From: Synchiropus splendidus
Taxonomy: Eukaryota; Chordata; Actinopteri; Syngnathiformes; Callionymidae
DNA: 64,000 bases
Assembly (NCBI RefSeq): GCF_027744825.2
Contig: NC_071334.1
Location: forward strand, 68,732,937-68,796,936
Direction: 5' to 3'
Shown here: positions 48,500 through 60,665 of the stretch, piece by piece
How positions within the stretch are numbered: the stretch's first letter is position 1
Layout: every line of letters starts with the position of its first letter
Notes under the pieces: generated by a model
Told to the model about the DNA's origin: nothing
Database searches by the model: none
The model's input: the letters and a program-made list of their open reading frames with translations, nothing else
Made by a program: the position numbers and the translations under genes

Positions 48500-49740
48500 A
48501 GCCAGAGTGGTGTCCACATCTTTCTGAAATGGTTTCTTAATAAAGTCTTTGCTGGATACGATTCTGTGAAGAATTTTAAACTTTAAACTTTGTTGATGAT
48601 CAAATACTTATGAGGAAGGTACCACACCTTCTTACATACAATAAAGAAGGATGTGTTGTGCGGTACAAACGTCACTCTGAAGTACACTTTGAATTAATGT
48701 ATTGTTCTTTGCGTCTTTTTTCAAACAAATGCAAGTGGATTCTCTGGGGATGGCAAGGATGTTAGCAGAGCATTCATTCTTGGCTGATGTTTATATCACA
48801 AACATACTCTGAGAGATACAGCACCAAATACTTTGGCACATTCACTAGGTGAAACAGGAAGGTTGAATTATTCATATGACATAAGTAACCCTTTATCATC
48901 GAAAAGCTGATCCACAAGATAGATGTTATTATCAAACCAATTTTGAGTGTTTTTCATTTAAATACAATATCCTTGTTATTCCAAATATAATATCTATGTG
49001 GAGAAAAATTATGCTTAAAGATGAGAGACCAGGACAAAAAGGCCTGGCGATGAAAAGCAATAGTTTTACAGGGATATTATTATTATATTATATTATATAT
49101 TATATTATTATTATCAATATCGTCATTGCAGACCGTAAGTATTCCAGATCTCCCAAACTTGGAAAATAAATGGAGAGGTATGATGTTCCATCCAGGTTTT
49201 GGATCCTGAAAGCATTGCTTCTGCCAGTTTATTTTCCATGTGCGATATAGAGTAGTGAAGTCTAAGACGTTAAGCCCACCACACTCATAAGGCTTCATGA
49301 CTACCAACTTTTTCAAATCGTGTATTCGTTTTTTTCCAGACAAAATTGAGAGTAACTGTATCAATTCATTGTAATCGATCTATTCTATTTTCAATATTTA
49401 GAGCCAGTGCAGCATAGATCAGTCTAGAAGTGACTGACTTTGGTCAGCAGAACCCTTGCCAAGAGTGAGAGCTCTCTTGCAAGCCATCTGTTCATTTCCA
49501 TGTTTTTTTTTTTCAATGATATGTTTAACGTTTGTAGAACTCCTCTTTGTTTGATCTTTAACAATGTCAATGCCTAAATAATTTGCTTCCTCTTTCACTG
49601 GAATATGACTAATAATTGAGGTTGAATCACCTTTAATAGCCAAAAGATCACATTTGTTTACGCTGAGAACCGGACCTGAGGCTTGAGAGAAAATGTCAAT
49701 TAATAACAGCAAATTCTATCCTTGAATGAAATACATGTGA
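48500..49740 (-). mobile_element. LINE (L1-like) 3' part, copy 2, degenerate
   Basis: The minus strand encodes, in broken frames, pieces of the reverse transcriptase C-terminal region: LSVNKCDLLAIKGD and NYLGIDIVKDQTKRSSTNV (49419-49712), then KPYECGGLNVLDFTTLYRT and KINWQKQCFQDPKPGWNIIP (49083-49364), then FKILHRI-type sequence near 48560. This order fits fish L1-type elements. Stop codons and frame shifts between the pieces, and the lack of the 5' half, show it is inactive. A (TAT)n stretch at 49073-49115 interrupts it. Confidence 0.8.
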
Positions 49741-50217
49741 CATTTGGGTCACAATGTGTGTGTGAGACCTCACGACCGAAAGTATTCTTAAAGGTAATTA
49801 CTCCACCAGATCATTCTGTTCCATGAGAGAAGTATTTCCCCACTGACTTCTCCATAAAAAGGCATCCAGTGCAACAGAGTGAGATCCCGGAAGACAAACA
49901 AAATCCGAGTTAAACTGCTTGGTTAATGAGGTCTGAAAGTGCACGAACGTCATCATTCAACTGAACCGACATACTGGTTAGAGCCCGCGTTAGCCGTGTA
50001 GCTGTGGTCACTGGTTCTACTGTCCTTGTTGTCTGAGCGACACAGTCTCCTTTGGACTGACTTTTTCATCTTCAGAGTTTTTAGTGATGTCTCAAAAAAT
50101 GTCAATCAGCTGCGAGACCAGCTTGAGAAATCTAGCTTATGCAGAGAGCTTGTATTTCAAACAGACTACTACGCCGCCATCTTGCTCAGCTCACACCCAC
50201 ACATACCTGTCTCATCT

Positions 50218-50572
50218 ACTTCCTGTTCCGGTGAATTTCAGCTACTCCCCTTTTGAGAAGAATCAGGTGACTTCTTTTTCGTCAACATTCAGCTACTTTC
50301 TGTTCAGGTGTCGCTCAGCAATGTCTGGCTTTGCCGGCATTACTTACTTCCCATTCAGGCAACATTGGACTCTTTCATTTGTGAGTGACACTTCCACACA
50401 GGGTGAATGACAACGGCGACGATTTCCGATGAACAATCAGTTACTTCCTGTCCGGTCAACATTCAGTGACTTCCCGTATGGGCAACAGAAAACTACTTCC
50501 TGTCCGAGCCAAGCACAGCTACTTCCTGTTTGGGCGAGGCTGGGCAACTTCTCGTTTGGTCGACAATGGTTG
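50218..50572 (+). repeat. Degenerate tandem repeat with a 26-bp unit
   Basis: Units begin at ACTTCC-like cores at 50443, 50469, 50495, 50521 and 50547, exactly 26 bp apart. Further cores lie at 50218, 50244 and 50270 (again 26 apart), then about 50295, 50346 and 50390 with small indels. The approximate unit is ACTTCCTGT-(C/T)CGG-GCAACATTCAGCT. Four units keep a perfect ACTTCCTGT. Confidence 0.85.
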
Positions 50573-51796
50573 GGAAAAACGTCACGTCTGCACGAAGGTA
50601 AAAGAATGTATCTATATGTAGGTCATCAGAAGTTACGGCAGGTGCTTCAGTTAAAAATATGGAATCAGAGTAATAGGGCGTCGTAAACTAAAAAACACTA
50701 CTCACAGTTGGTCTTTCAGTTATGGAGCAGATAAATGCGACTCATTGCTCTGGAGAAATATGAGGGATCTATTCTGGGCTGCGGTGCGAGTCTGGAGTCC
50801 CAGATGTGACTCTCATCTAACCACGTCTGATGTCACAGGTCAGTGTTTTGGTGTTGCCCCAGTGGACAGCAAGACTGGGTCACATCTGGCTGCAGCGGGA
50901 CCAGAGACAGAGACGTGTCAGAAAACTGGATTCAGGTCAGCTGACTACAACGATGGACGCTCACAGCTCACGCTTCTCAGAACTGGGGTCAAATACGCCA
51001 GCATTTGCTGGCAAAAACGTGTGAACCCATGACTTCTCCCAATGAGCAACTTCCTGCAGGCGCTCGACTCCATAAGTACCACATAAAAAACATCCTGCTG
51101 CGTGGCAGCGACTCTCTCAGGCCAACATCAAACAGATGAAACTCCAGCCGTCTGTTGATGACAACCAACACACACACTCCAACAATGGCAACCACAACGA
51201 ACCCACTCACACTAATCAAACTGGAAGCATGACAACGACAGTAATCGCACTAACACACACTCACAGAATAACACCTCAACAAACATTCTCTCTCACAGCA
51301 ACTGTATACAGTGACACAAATGTGGCGTTGTGTATAACATGGATGGCCCTCACACTCAGACTAGAGTGACCACACTGGTACACAACCATGCAAACGACAC
51401 TACGCACACTACGCACGAGACACAGACGCCCTCAGAAATGACACTGTTTTGCACCCACGCAAAAAAACAAGAACCTAGACACAACATTGTTCAATATTGA
51501 ACAACACTTTAAAGGCAGCCATGTAAACGTGTGTGTGTTTACATTCACCGCATTAACAATCTACTCCGTTGACACAGCTTCAGGTCAAATATTTCTTACA
51601 TAACCCATCGGGACACACACCCTGTCTCACACCCCAAAACGGTGCACAAGGAAGCACATGCAGCAGCCAAGACTAGCACGACTGGTTTTGATCCAGTCAG
51701 AAAATCAGTGACGTTTCCTGGCAGCTTCAGCGCTTCTTGTGAAGTGACTTCAAATGCAGGGAGGGCTCTGTGAGCAAACCCTCACTGGCTGCCGTT

Positions 51797-51801
51797 TATA
51801 A
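51797..51801 (+). promoter_or_regulatory. TATA box of PAR3
   Basis: TTTATAAGAGGG contains a TATAA-type box 109 bp upstream of the PAR3 start codon, predicting transcription from about 51828. Confidence 0.6.
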
Positions 51802-51909
51802 GAGGGAGGGAACAGTCCATCTCTGCAATTCTGACGAGGTTGGAAGTGGCTTGCTGTGGACTTGTTTCTTTACACATAAGCAGACGTGCGCAGGAACCTT
51901 GAGGACAAC

Positions 51910-53958
51910 ATGAAGAGTCTTCTGCTGGTCTTTGTCGTCGTCCTCTGTCAACAGGCAACGTTCCAAAAACAAGGTAATGAACCATCCTTTCGTCTCTGCT
52001 GCGGTGAACTTCATCCTGAAAACACCAGTTCATTGGATCCGTACACTCAGATCAGTCACACATGAGACCGTAAAATACGGCTGGATCAACAGGAAACACA
52101 CTGTGAAGTAGTTCAGACCGAGGAGGACGGTTTAGGGGGCACAAGCAGGACTGTGGGGTCCACCGCGGGAGAGGTGCTGCATCAACTGCTTCTCGAAAAG
52201 GGGGTACTGGAAGGCACTCTGGGGGGACAAGACTGAAAAAAATGGTGACGTTTGAAGAATAACTGTACATTATGTGCACTAATAATGGCCAGAAATACAA
52301 AAGATTTTTCTTGTTGAAATAACAAGACCTATTGTTTGCTTATCCATCGCCGGGTCACGGGGGCAGTACCTTCAAAAGGGAGTGCTTGCATGGTTGTGAC
52401 TAGGAGATCCTGAGATCTCTCATCTCTCCACCTGGTCCTGGGTCAGCTCCTCGGTCATGCCTGAAACAGCTCCAAAGGGAGGCCTCGTCCTCATGAGATG
52501 CCTGGACCAACTCAACTGACTGCTCTCAATGCAGAGAAGATGTGGCTCTCTAGATGAGTCTCTCCCAAGTCACCTCATCCTATCTCTAAGGGAGACACCT
52601 GCCACCAATGAAGGAAACTCATTTGTATTTGAGAACTGTTTTTTTCCTTCATGACCATAGATGAGGGTCGGGACCGAGACTGTAGTGTTGTACTATGTTG
52701 TGAAATATGACCCCTAAATCACTGCTGTTCAGCCAGTGTGCCGCGGCACTCGAGTGAGTCTCACCACACCTGATGCTTTTATCAAGGTGAAATGAGGTAA
52801 AGTTGTTGCTAAAGCTACTTTTTTAGCAGCAAAAACAAAGCTGCTTTGTATTCTAAGTGAGTTTTTGTTTCCATCGTTCTTCTATCAACCGTCCATGGCA
52901 GTGACGACTCTGGTGTTTGTGTTGCAGAGATAAACAGCCCTGACCTGGAGAACTTAAGCTTTACTGGGCATGTCAACAACATATTCAACAAGAATGTGGA
53001 ACAAGAAGTGGGGACCAACCCACGCCCTCATCCTGGGCTGACGCCGGACAACAACAACACGGGCGTATACCTGCGCAGCGCTCTCAGCACCAAAGTCATC
53101 CCCTTCGTCTACATCCTGGTCATCACCATTGGTGTCCCGTCCAACGTTGCCATATTGTGCACGCTGCTGAAGAAAATCCGTAAAGTTTCCTCAAGCATCC
53201 TGTACTCCAGCCTGGCAGTCTCCGACCTCCTCCTCCTCCTCTCCCTCGTCTTGAAGGCTCACTACCATCTCCATGGCAACCAGTGGAAGTTCGGGGAGAT
53301 CGCCTGTCGGGTGGTGACGGCCTGTTTCTATGGAAACCTCTACTGCTCCGCGCAGACGCTGGCTTGCATCAGCGTCACGCGCTACCTGGCTGTGGTGCAC
53401 CCCTTTGTTTACCGGAGTATGCCCCAGAAGCGCATCACCGCCTTGATCTGCTTCGCCAACTGGGCCGTGTTTGCCGCCGCCATGGTGCCCGAGCTCCTGA
53501 TACAGCAGACGTACAAGATTACCACTGAGGACCTTGTCACCTGCCACGACGTCTTGCCCTTGGACATGGCCTCACACAGGTTCCTCCTCCCCTATAACAT
53601 TGCAATGACGGTCATTGGCCTGCTGGCGCCCCTGGTGGCCACGGTTTGGAGCTACAACAGAATCATTGTGGCGCTGAACCGGTCCCATCTGGACTGGGCC
53701 AAGTACATCAAGGTGAGCTTCCTGGTCCTTTTCATCTTCCTGGTGTGCTTCACCCCCGCCGGGGTCCTGCACATGGTCCACTACGTGAAGCTGACACTGC
53801 ACCACGTAGACATCTTCTACGCCTGGTTCAACGTGGCCGTGTGTCTGTGCTGCCTGCACGCCTGCCTGGACCCCTTCCTGTTCCTGCTCATGTCCCACTC
53901 AACCTCGCAATACTTTGGCATGAAAAAGAAGGCTCTAAACACATCGGACACTGTGTGA
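51910..53958 (+). CDS. f2rl2: Protease-activated receptor 3 type receptor (two exons)
   Basis: A class A GPCR of the PAR family; in mammals PAR3 is a thrombin-cut cofactor receptor. Exon 1 is 51910-51973 (signal peptide MKSLLLVFVVVLCQQA) and exon 2 is 52928-53958, phase 1, giving 364 aa. LRSALSTKVIPFVYILV opens helix 1 as in human PAR3. SVTRYLAVVHPFVYR, LVTCHDV in loop 2, the HLDWAKYIKVSFLVLFIF region and a short tail after DPFLFLLMS support PAR3. The mature N-terminus carries ENLSFTGHV, very like the PAR2-A ligand GFIGHV, but the residue before it is Leu31, not Arg or Lys. The only nearby basic residues are Lys20 and Lys43. Helix 7 has DPFLF, without the usual Tyr. The GTG at 52996 is not the start. 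It has the opposite orientation to the other PARs; a TATA box lies upstream and AATAAA downstream. Confidence 0.92.
52339..52690 (+). repeat. Dispersed GGGGGCAGCAG-type repeat, copy 4, in PAR3 intron 1
   Basis: It starts at GCTTATCCATCGCCGGGTCA and runs through GAGATGCCTGGACCAACTCA, GATGAGTCTCTCCCAAGTCA, CCTATCTCTAAGGGAGA and ATGACCATAGATGAGGGTCG. It is the longest copy and shows the full order of modules. Confidence 0.75.
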
Positions 53959-54251
53959 CTCCGGAACGGAGGAAAAGTTGACTTCACTTGTTACGACACA
54001 TCGTCACTCGTGTCACGTCCGAAGGCCTCACATTGCATCGCAAGCGGCTTGCCCCCACACTGCCCCCTACTGTCCTGGAGCAGGGATCGCCATTCCAAAC
54101 TGAGCATGTTGTGTGTTGGCTCTGACGTCACTCTACGCACAGCAATTATGACTTTAGTATGATATTTGTGATCGTTTCTTCCAGGGTTGTATAAATGTGT
54201 CTACATGTAACAGGTCTGTAAAATATTTTTCTATGGTTGTTAAAATGCTCC

Positions 54252-54257
54252 AATAAA
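54252..54257 (+). terminator. Poly(A) signal of PAR3
   Basis: AATAAA lies about 294 bp after the PAR3 stop codon and is the first canonical signal. Confidence 0.75.
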
Positions 54258-54424
54258 AATTTTCTAACGCCACCCTTCCTGCACTCTTCACCTCCCTCGT
54301 CGCTGCGGACGCACTTCCTGTTGGAACTGATCAGCAATCCAGATGGGGTCAGGTTTTATTCACCACGCAGGGCGCTATGTTCCTGAGGCGCCCCCAAGGG
54401 CTGCTCCAGCACCTGCACTTTTCC

Positions 54425-54970
54425 CCTCTTTTTCCTGGCATGATAATATCTTGCTTTTCGTATTAGGCCAGACTCCAACTTTCCTTTCTCCCCATGCTTC
54501 TGTTTTCTTTTCTTTTATTCATTTCTTGCACCTGTTTGGGTCCCCTCTTTCTCCTTTCTTTCATTGCTTTACACTTCCTTGTTCCTTTATTCACCTCATG
54601 TCTACCGCAAAGCTTTCCTTTCTTTATCTTTTTTGCATTTCTCTCCTGGCAGATTTTTCCCCTATTTCCTTTCACTTGTCTTTAGAATTATTTGACTTCA
54701 AGGCATTAATTCCATTCTATTTCTCCTGTCATGTCCTTTTGTCATGTCATGTCTTTCTTCATCCACCCATCTATTTCATTTTTAGACAGCTCCCTTATTT
54801 ATTCTTATTTTCCACATGTTCATTTCTCTTTGATCCCTTTGTCCTTCCTCATTCCTCTTTGCGTCTATATTGTGTGATAGATTTTCTTCCTGTTCTTTAC
54901 TCTTTTTAGCCCATTATTCCTTCTTTTATCTTTTTCCCTTTGTTTCGATGTTACAGTCTTCTTCTACTTC
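54425..54970 (+). repeat. Polypyrimidine tract
   Basis: C+T-rich plus strand (TTTCTTTTCTTTTATTC, CCTCTTTCTCCTTTCTTTC). It makes a 188-codon Phe/Ser/Leu-rich frame at 54343-54909 that is not a gene. Confidence 0.75.
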
Positions 54971-54971
54971 T

Positions 54972-55062
54972 TCTTCTGCCGCTTATCCAGGGCTGGAATG
55001 CGGGGGCAGCACCTCTCTAGGGAGGCATCCAAAACAGAGGCCTGAGCCGCCTCAGCGGAGGT
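54972..55062 (+). repeat. Dispersed GGGGGCAGCAG-type repeat, copy 5 (truncated)
   Basis: GCCGCTTATCCAGGGCTGGA, GCGGGGGCAGCACCTCTCTA and GGGAGGCATCCAAAAC are readable; the rest is absent. Confidence 0.6.
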
Positions 55063-55819
55063 ATTTCATTGTCTTTATTCCTTTCAACTCTTTCGTCTTT
55101 CTTTCTCCTTTCTCCAAATATCCTCGCCTTCAAATGGGCTCTAACCATAGATAATATATGTTTAACAAAACAGACATAAAGGTGGTTGTTTCAGAGCCAA
55201 CAACACAATAATAATTATGTGTTTGCGATGTGTGCCCTTTTATCTGGCTTCAGCACCAGTGGAAGGGGAAATGTTGGGGAGCGATACGTGATCCCCACGC
55301 GCCAGCTCAAGTACTGCGTTGAAGCTGGTGTTCTTACTTTGGAATGTTTGGAAATGTCCCACGCACATCTTGCATGGAGTTGAAATCTTGAACTTGAATG
55401 AACTTTTACACACTTCTGGGAGTATGTGACGCTTGCTTGTCTGCATTCTAACTGACTTACTAAAACAGAAGGACACTTCCTCGCAGGACTACTGGTTCCA
55501 TTTTATTTTCGATCTACATGCCACCGCTTGGACAGATGATGCAGCGTTTCCATGTGTCTTCCCACTGCGATGACACACAGATTTTTTCACCCATTAAAAA
55601 CTCTCAAGGCGAGGCTGCTGTCCTAGCATGTCTTGAAGATGTTCCTGTTTCCTTCTGCTGAAAATGACTCTCTCGAAAATCCAACCCAAGTGGCTCCACT
55701 TTAGATAGACTTGACTGGTAACTTTTAACTCCGACTTGGCCCCCAACTACACTGTAGAACTGCTGACCCCCTACTAGCCAGCCAGAACCCTCAAATCCTG
55801 GATCCACGCTAGTCCCTAA

Positions 55820-55960
55820 GTCTGGACTTAAATCAGGAGGAGCCAGAGCCTTTTCTGCCAGGGCTCCTCCTCTGTCTGAGCAGATCCCAAACACAATGTG
55901 CACCACCACCTTCAAACGCCAGCTAACAACTCACTTTTATAGGCTTTCTTTCTTTGGTGC
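55820..55960 (+). mobile_element. Possible decayed LINE reverse transcriptase C-terminus
   Basis: In one plus frame the translation includes GGARAFSARAPPLSEQIP, followed by TTTFKRQLTTHFYRL. This resembles the AFS.AAP.LWNSLP and FKS.LKTHLF motifs at the end of fish CR1/Rex-type LINE ORF2. The match is short and from memory. Confidence 0.4.
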
Positions 55961-58258
55961 CATACCCTCCTCACATTTCCTCACGAGTACCGAGTTGCAT
56001 TCAAGATGGCCGACCTCATTCCTCTACACCGGATCCTCCATGCTCCATGCATTTCTCGACTGGAAACTCAGAAGCTCAAAGCAGATGAGCTGGACCTCAA
56101 TAGCACACAATAACTGACATCAGAAGCCAATATGGGACGCTCATTTTTAAAACACAACTTCTCTCTTGTTACAAAAGTAAAATCCTCCAACAACAATGAC
56201 GTTGACTCGGAATAAATACAGCTCAGAGCACAAAGAAAAACAATGCAATACTATACTGGCAACGATAAGTTGGAGTCACTTAGCTGTATTCCACACTTCT
56301 GTGGACAAAGGTCCATCACTGTGGTGCAGCAGACAGGCTCAGATTTCAGCTTGGAACATTGAAACATTTTCTTCCTGCGGGATGTTTATTACAAGCTGTA
56401 AAATGAAAACATCAGCCAGTCACATGTTGTCACTCTATTTTCTGTTCTTGCTCTACAGGGGAATAAAACTGCCCCCAGATCTAGGTCATGTTCAAGTTGG
56501 TTTGTATTCTTCTCACAAGTTCCACAGGAAAAGCACGCTAGAATATGTGCCAACATCATGTAACATCATTGTGCATTTTGGAAAATAAACCGAACAAAAT
56601 GTAGATTTGCAGATGAATTGGTGACGTCATACTGGGTCGGTTTTGTTACTGAGGAGGCGAGTGGAGGATCTGGTCTACAGCAGTGAGGTCGGCCATCTTG
56701 TCTGCAATCTGGTCCCTCTCTTGGTTTTCCCTCACTGAAGGCAAGCAAGTGCAAGCATGCTTTATTATGAAGATGATCATAATCGTAGCTGCGGCGCGCC
56801 GCTGGGCATGGCGTATGATTCTGGAATCTAATCTAACACGGCATGAGCTGGAGCTCGAGAGACGGCTAGGCTTCAGCTGCTTACTTTCTGATCTTGCGGG
56901 GAAATGTTCATGTGTGTACTCAAACGCTTTCAGCATTTAGCGCCCCCCTGAGATGACACCCATGAACCCCACCTCTTGCCATCAGCCAATCACACAATTC
57001 AGAAGGACAAAAAGCGACCACAGAACGCTAAGAACATATGACGCTGTGACCGTCTACACCCCTTACTGACCGATCCTGAGGTGAACCACGCTCCCCTCTT
57101 GTGGACGGTTTACTGGCTGAGGTGCTTTAGGCGACATGAAGCAAATGAAATAAGGGGCCACTCCCTTGTTGTGTACCACAGCCATGTGCTTGTTTAAGTG
57201 CCCATGCTGCCTGCATGTGCCCAAGACCCCGCCCATGTCCTGGCGCTTTCTTTTGACTCTTGTCGGGAAGAGCTGATGGTTAAAATGCTTTCTACAGTCG
57301 TAACTTTGGATGTGTTGTGTACCTCACACGCTGACATGAGACACATCTTTCCGCGGCATAAGGTTTGATCAGGAATGGCCCCAGGCCGGACTGGGATCCT
57401 GTCTGCGCGTGCAGTGCAGTGAACTGGTGAGCAACAGTCCAGTGATCTGAGAAAACCCAGTAGAATCATGAAATTCCCTACCAGAGAAATGGTGAGCGGA
57501 AGGATTGCGACAGCGTGACTGGCAAGCACCACCTCCTGCCGCTGACGGACGTAACGTTCACACACCTCAGAGATTTGGAAAGTTTTATTCACACACCAAA
57601 GGATCTGTCGCGACACTTTTCTTATCAAAATAAATCATATCAAGCTTGGTCCGCTCCCAAGTCCCGACCTCAGCGACGACCGGCAGCGCCTCCTGCCGGT
57701 CGCCACAGCACAAACAGTCGTGTCATGCCTTCCATACCGTACACTTTCGACGAGATCGATACATTCACTATTGACCTCCTCCTCCCGGGGAGGAAGAGCC
57801 AAGACGAGGGGAACACACACGAGGGGACACAAACATGCAGGAGTGCAGACACAGTCCAAGAAGCCGCGTGTGAGTCGCCTGCACTTCCAAAACGGTGAGC
57901 TTTTTTGAGAGAGAAGAGGACAACAAAGCGAGCAACATCTGTTTTCACTGGAGGTTTGAAAGGGTCACTTCACTCAAGCGGTGAAGACAACAGGGTCTCG
58001 TCGAGGAAGTGGGTCACTGACAAAGTCAAGTCTTATGGCTGTGGCCACTTGCTCATCATGTCAATTCAAAACCTGTTTCTCCAGAACAACACTCACATTT
58101 TCTTTGAATGTTTTGGAAAATCCATGTTTTTTAGCTATTTTTGGTCTCTTAATCTTTTGATTCATCTGTTCATTGTCAGCTTCACACGCTCACAGGGGGC
58201 AGGAGTCCACCCCTGCTCCCGGGACGAGAAGCGGAGGACACCATAAACTCGACTCGAG

Positions 58259-58500
58259 AGACTTCCTTCTTTGCCCCAGGCCTCCTCCCACCTCACTAGT
58301 CATGGACTGTCTCTTCCTGGAGGAACAAAGGTTCCCCTCTGAATCTCTCCTGGATGACTGAGCTTCTCTCTCTCGCAGAGTCCAGACAAACCCTGGGCCA
58401 CTCCACAGTTGGTGACCAGTGGTGAGAGGAGAAACCCACTGGCCAGTGGAAAGCTTTATCTTCTGGCTCAGCTCTTTCTTCCACATGAAATGTGCCAGAG
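58259..58500 (+). repeat. Dispersed GGGGGCAGCAG-type repeat, copy 6 (3' part)
   Basis: It retains GAATCTCTCCTGGATGACTG, a CCTGGGCCACTCC stretch and TGGCTCAGCTCTTTCTTCCA, which match the later modules of copies 3 and 4. Confidence 0.6.
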
Positions 58501-59156
58501 GAACATCTTCAGTTTTAAAATGCAAATCTCCAACCCCAAGTGTCAACAGCTACTGTCCTCCATGTCGTGGCCACCACATGACCTTCATCTCCTCCGCCAA
58601 GGAGGGTTAGCAGAATACACTGGACAAGTCCTTATTAACCCTTGTTAATGTTTCTCAGGAAACATAAACAGGTGGCAAGAGGTTAGTTTTGATGGTGCTC
58701 TGGACCACCATCTGGACCCTGCACTTTTGGAACACTACTGCCACCTGCTGTCTCTGTGAGCTCATTTAAATTCCACTCTTCATGGTAAGAATATTTCAAA
58801 TGCTAAAAGACTGTATGAAGTGACAAAGACAGAGTGAATATAGAAGAAGACAGTTGGGAGGAAATGAGCTGCTTGGCGGAGGTCTGCATGCTCTGTGCTT
58901 TTTCCTGTTCGGGAAACTGGATTTTAGAGCTTCTTTCTCACAGTAGATCTGTTTTGTTCCAGTTGTGTACCATTGTTTGTTTGACTGAGAACAACACTGA
59001 GCTGAGAAACGTTGAGGCAGCAGCCTTCAGAGGTCAGGTGAGTGACATCCCTGAACGAGATCCCGGACCCTTCAATCATGGCTTTTAATTTCACTTTATC
59101 AAGTGACTGGTTCCTCCAAGAGGTGAAGCAACGATCGAGATGTTCCTTCTTCGGAC

Positions 59157-59203
59157 ACACACATGCACACGCACGCACGCACACACACACACACACACAC
59201 AAA
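59157..59203. repeat. (CA)n microsatellite
   Basis: A CA array with a few interruptions (GCACGCACGC). Confidence 0.95.
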
Positions 59204-60665
59204 GCAGCACAGCTTCAGCCTGGTCTGGATGGAGAGAAAGAGGCACCACATTTGAGAGAGAGAGGAGAGAGAGAGAAGGCCTTGAGTTGGAGAGTGAGTC
59301 AGAGACACGGGTAACCGAGGAGAGATGAGTGAACCAGGAAACATTTAGCTTTTCTGTCCTTGGTTCAGATCAGGCAGAACAGCGACGGCGAGCGAAGCCC
59401 TTGGAGGTGAGGCCACAGCACCACAAGACGGGGAAGAGAGCAGGATCTTCTCAGAGTTGGTTTGCTGTCGAAGCAGAACATGTAAACTTGCTGTCAGAAA
59501 CTGCAGACGTCGCGTCCACATGCCGCAGAGAAGGCAGAAACATTGACACGACAAACGAAGGGACACAAAATCTCAAACGTGAGGGACACATAAATCACCC
59601 AGAGAAGCGTGCTCTTTCTCTCGAGGGAACCCCAAAGTTGGTGAATTTATAAGTCAGTTTCTGTTGTCTCTTGACAAAAAAAAACATTTTTTAAATTAAA
59701 TTAAGTAAAATAAAGAGTCTAATGTGAATGAACAATATACTGTACTGCATATATTTTAACAACATGTTTCTCTTTGGGAAACTATTGAGAAAAATATTGT
59801 CCTATTATGTTTATACATATATATGTTGATTTATATTTATTAAAGTCATCAGAAAAATAGATCTAATTACAACGCAAGTCATTTTTAACAAAAGCTTTTG
59901 ATTCAGAAAATAACACATTTATGAATTCATAAAGTCATTTCTGTCTGTTGATCTATCAACTAAATTGAAAATTTCTCTTGGATAAAAAAAACAACTTATT
60001 AGGTCTTAAGAATAATCCATATCTTTTGACCCAAAAACGAATAAATAAATAAATAGAAAAGAAAAAAAAAACAATCGTAATTATCATTTCAAACTGTCTA
60101 AAAAAATGAACAACTTGTTCATCTTGTGGCATGTTATTAATTATTGATGTGACAACAACATACTGCAGGGCTCTATATACGTAAGCTTTTCTTCTTCTTC
60201 TTTGTAGAACTATGGGGAAGACATATTTCCCATATTAATTTATGATACACATGGTTTCCAAACACCCCTTCTTCTGGACTGAAAAAAAAAATCAAGAAAT
60301 ATTTAAATGAAAATAAAAACATGAATAATAAGAAATAATGAAGAAACTATTTCCCCCCAAAATCTGAAATCATTAACCGACTCTTCAATTCAGACAAAAC
60401 TCTTTCTCTCGGAGGGTGTCGACCATGCTTCTCTGACAGGACAAACAAATCAATAAAACGACAACAGCTGCTGCAGGTTCTCATGCACGTGTGTGAAGAG
60501 TCTCGGGAGAGATGAGTGAGTGAACACAAGACTCGAGCGCTGGTTGCTTTCAGGACCACCAGTCGACACTGAGCCCGTCGGCCGCGGCGTCGCTGAATTC
60601 GGATTGGCGAGCCTTACTTCCAGAGTCCAAAATCTTGACGGCGGTCGGTGAACAGCCACTCAGCG

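Larger units (their letters stand above)
54258..60340. other. Intergenic stretch between PAR3 and sv2c, no gene seen
   Basis: Two convergent genes flank it. It contains a polypyrimidine tract (54425-54970), two more GGGGGCAGCAG-type repeats (54972-55062 and 58259-58500), a possible LINE relic near 55820-55960, a (CA)n array at 59157-59203 and AT-rich DNA at 59650-60340 that may be sv2c 3' UTR (candidate TTTATT signal at 59836-59841). I looked for iqgap2-like exons among the open frames and saw none. Confidence 0.6.

Noticed and set aside
50218..50572. CRISPR-like array (regular repeats)
   Set aside because: The 26-bp units are contiguous and degenerate with no spacers, and the sequence is from a vertebrate.
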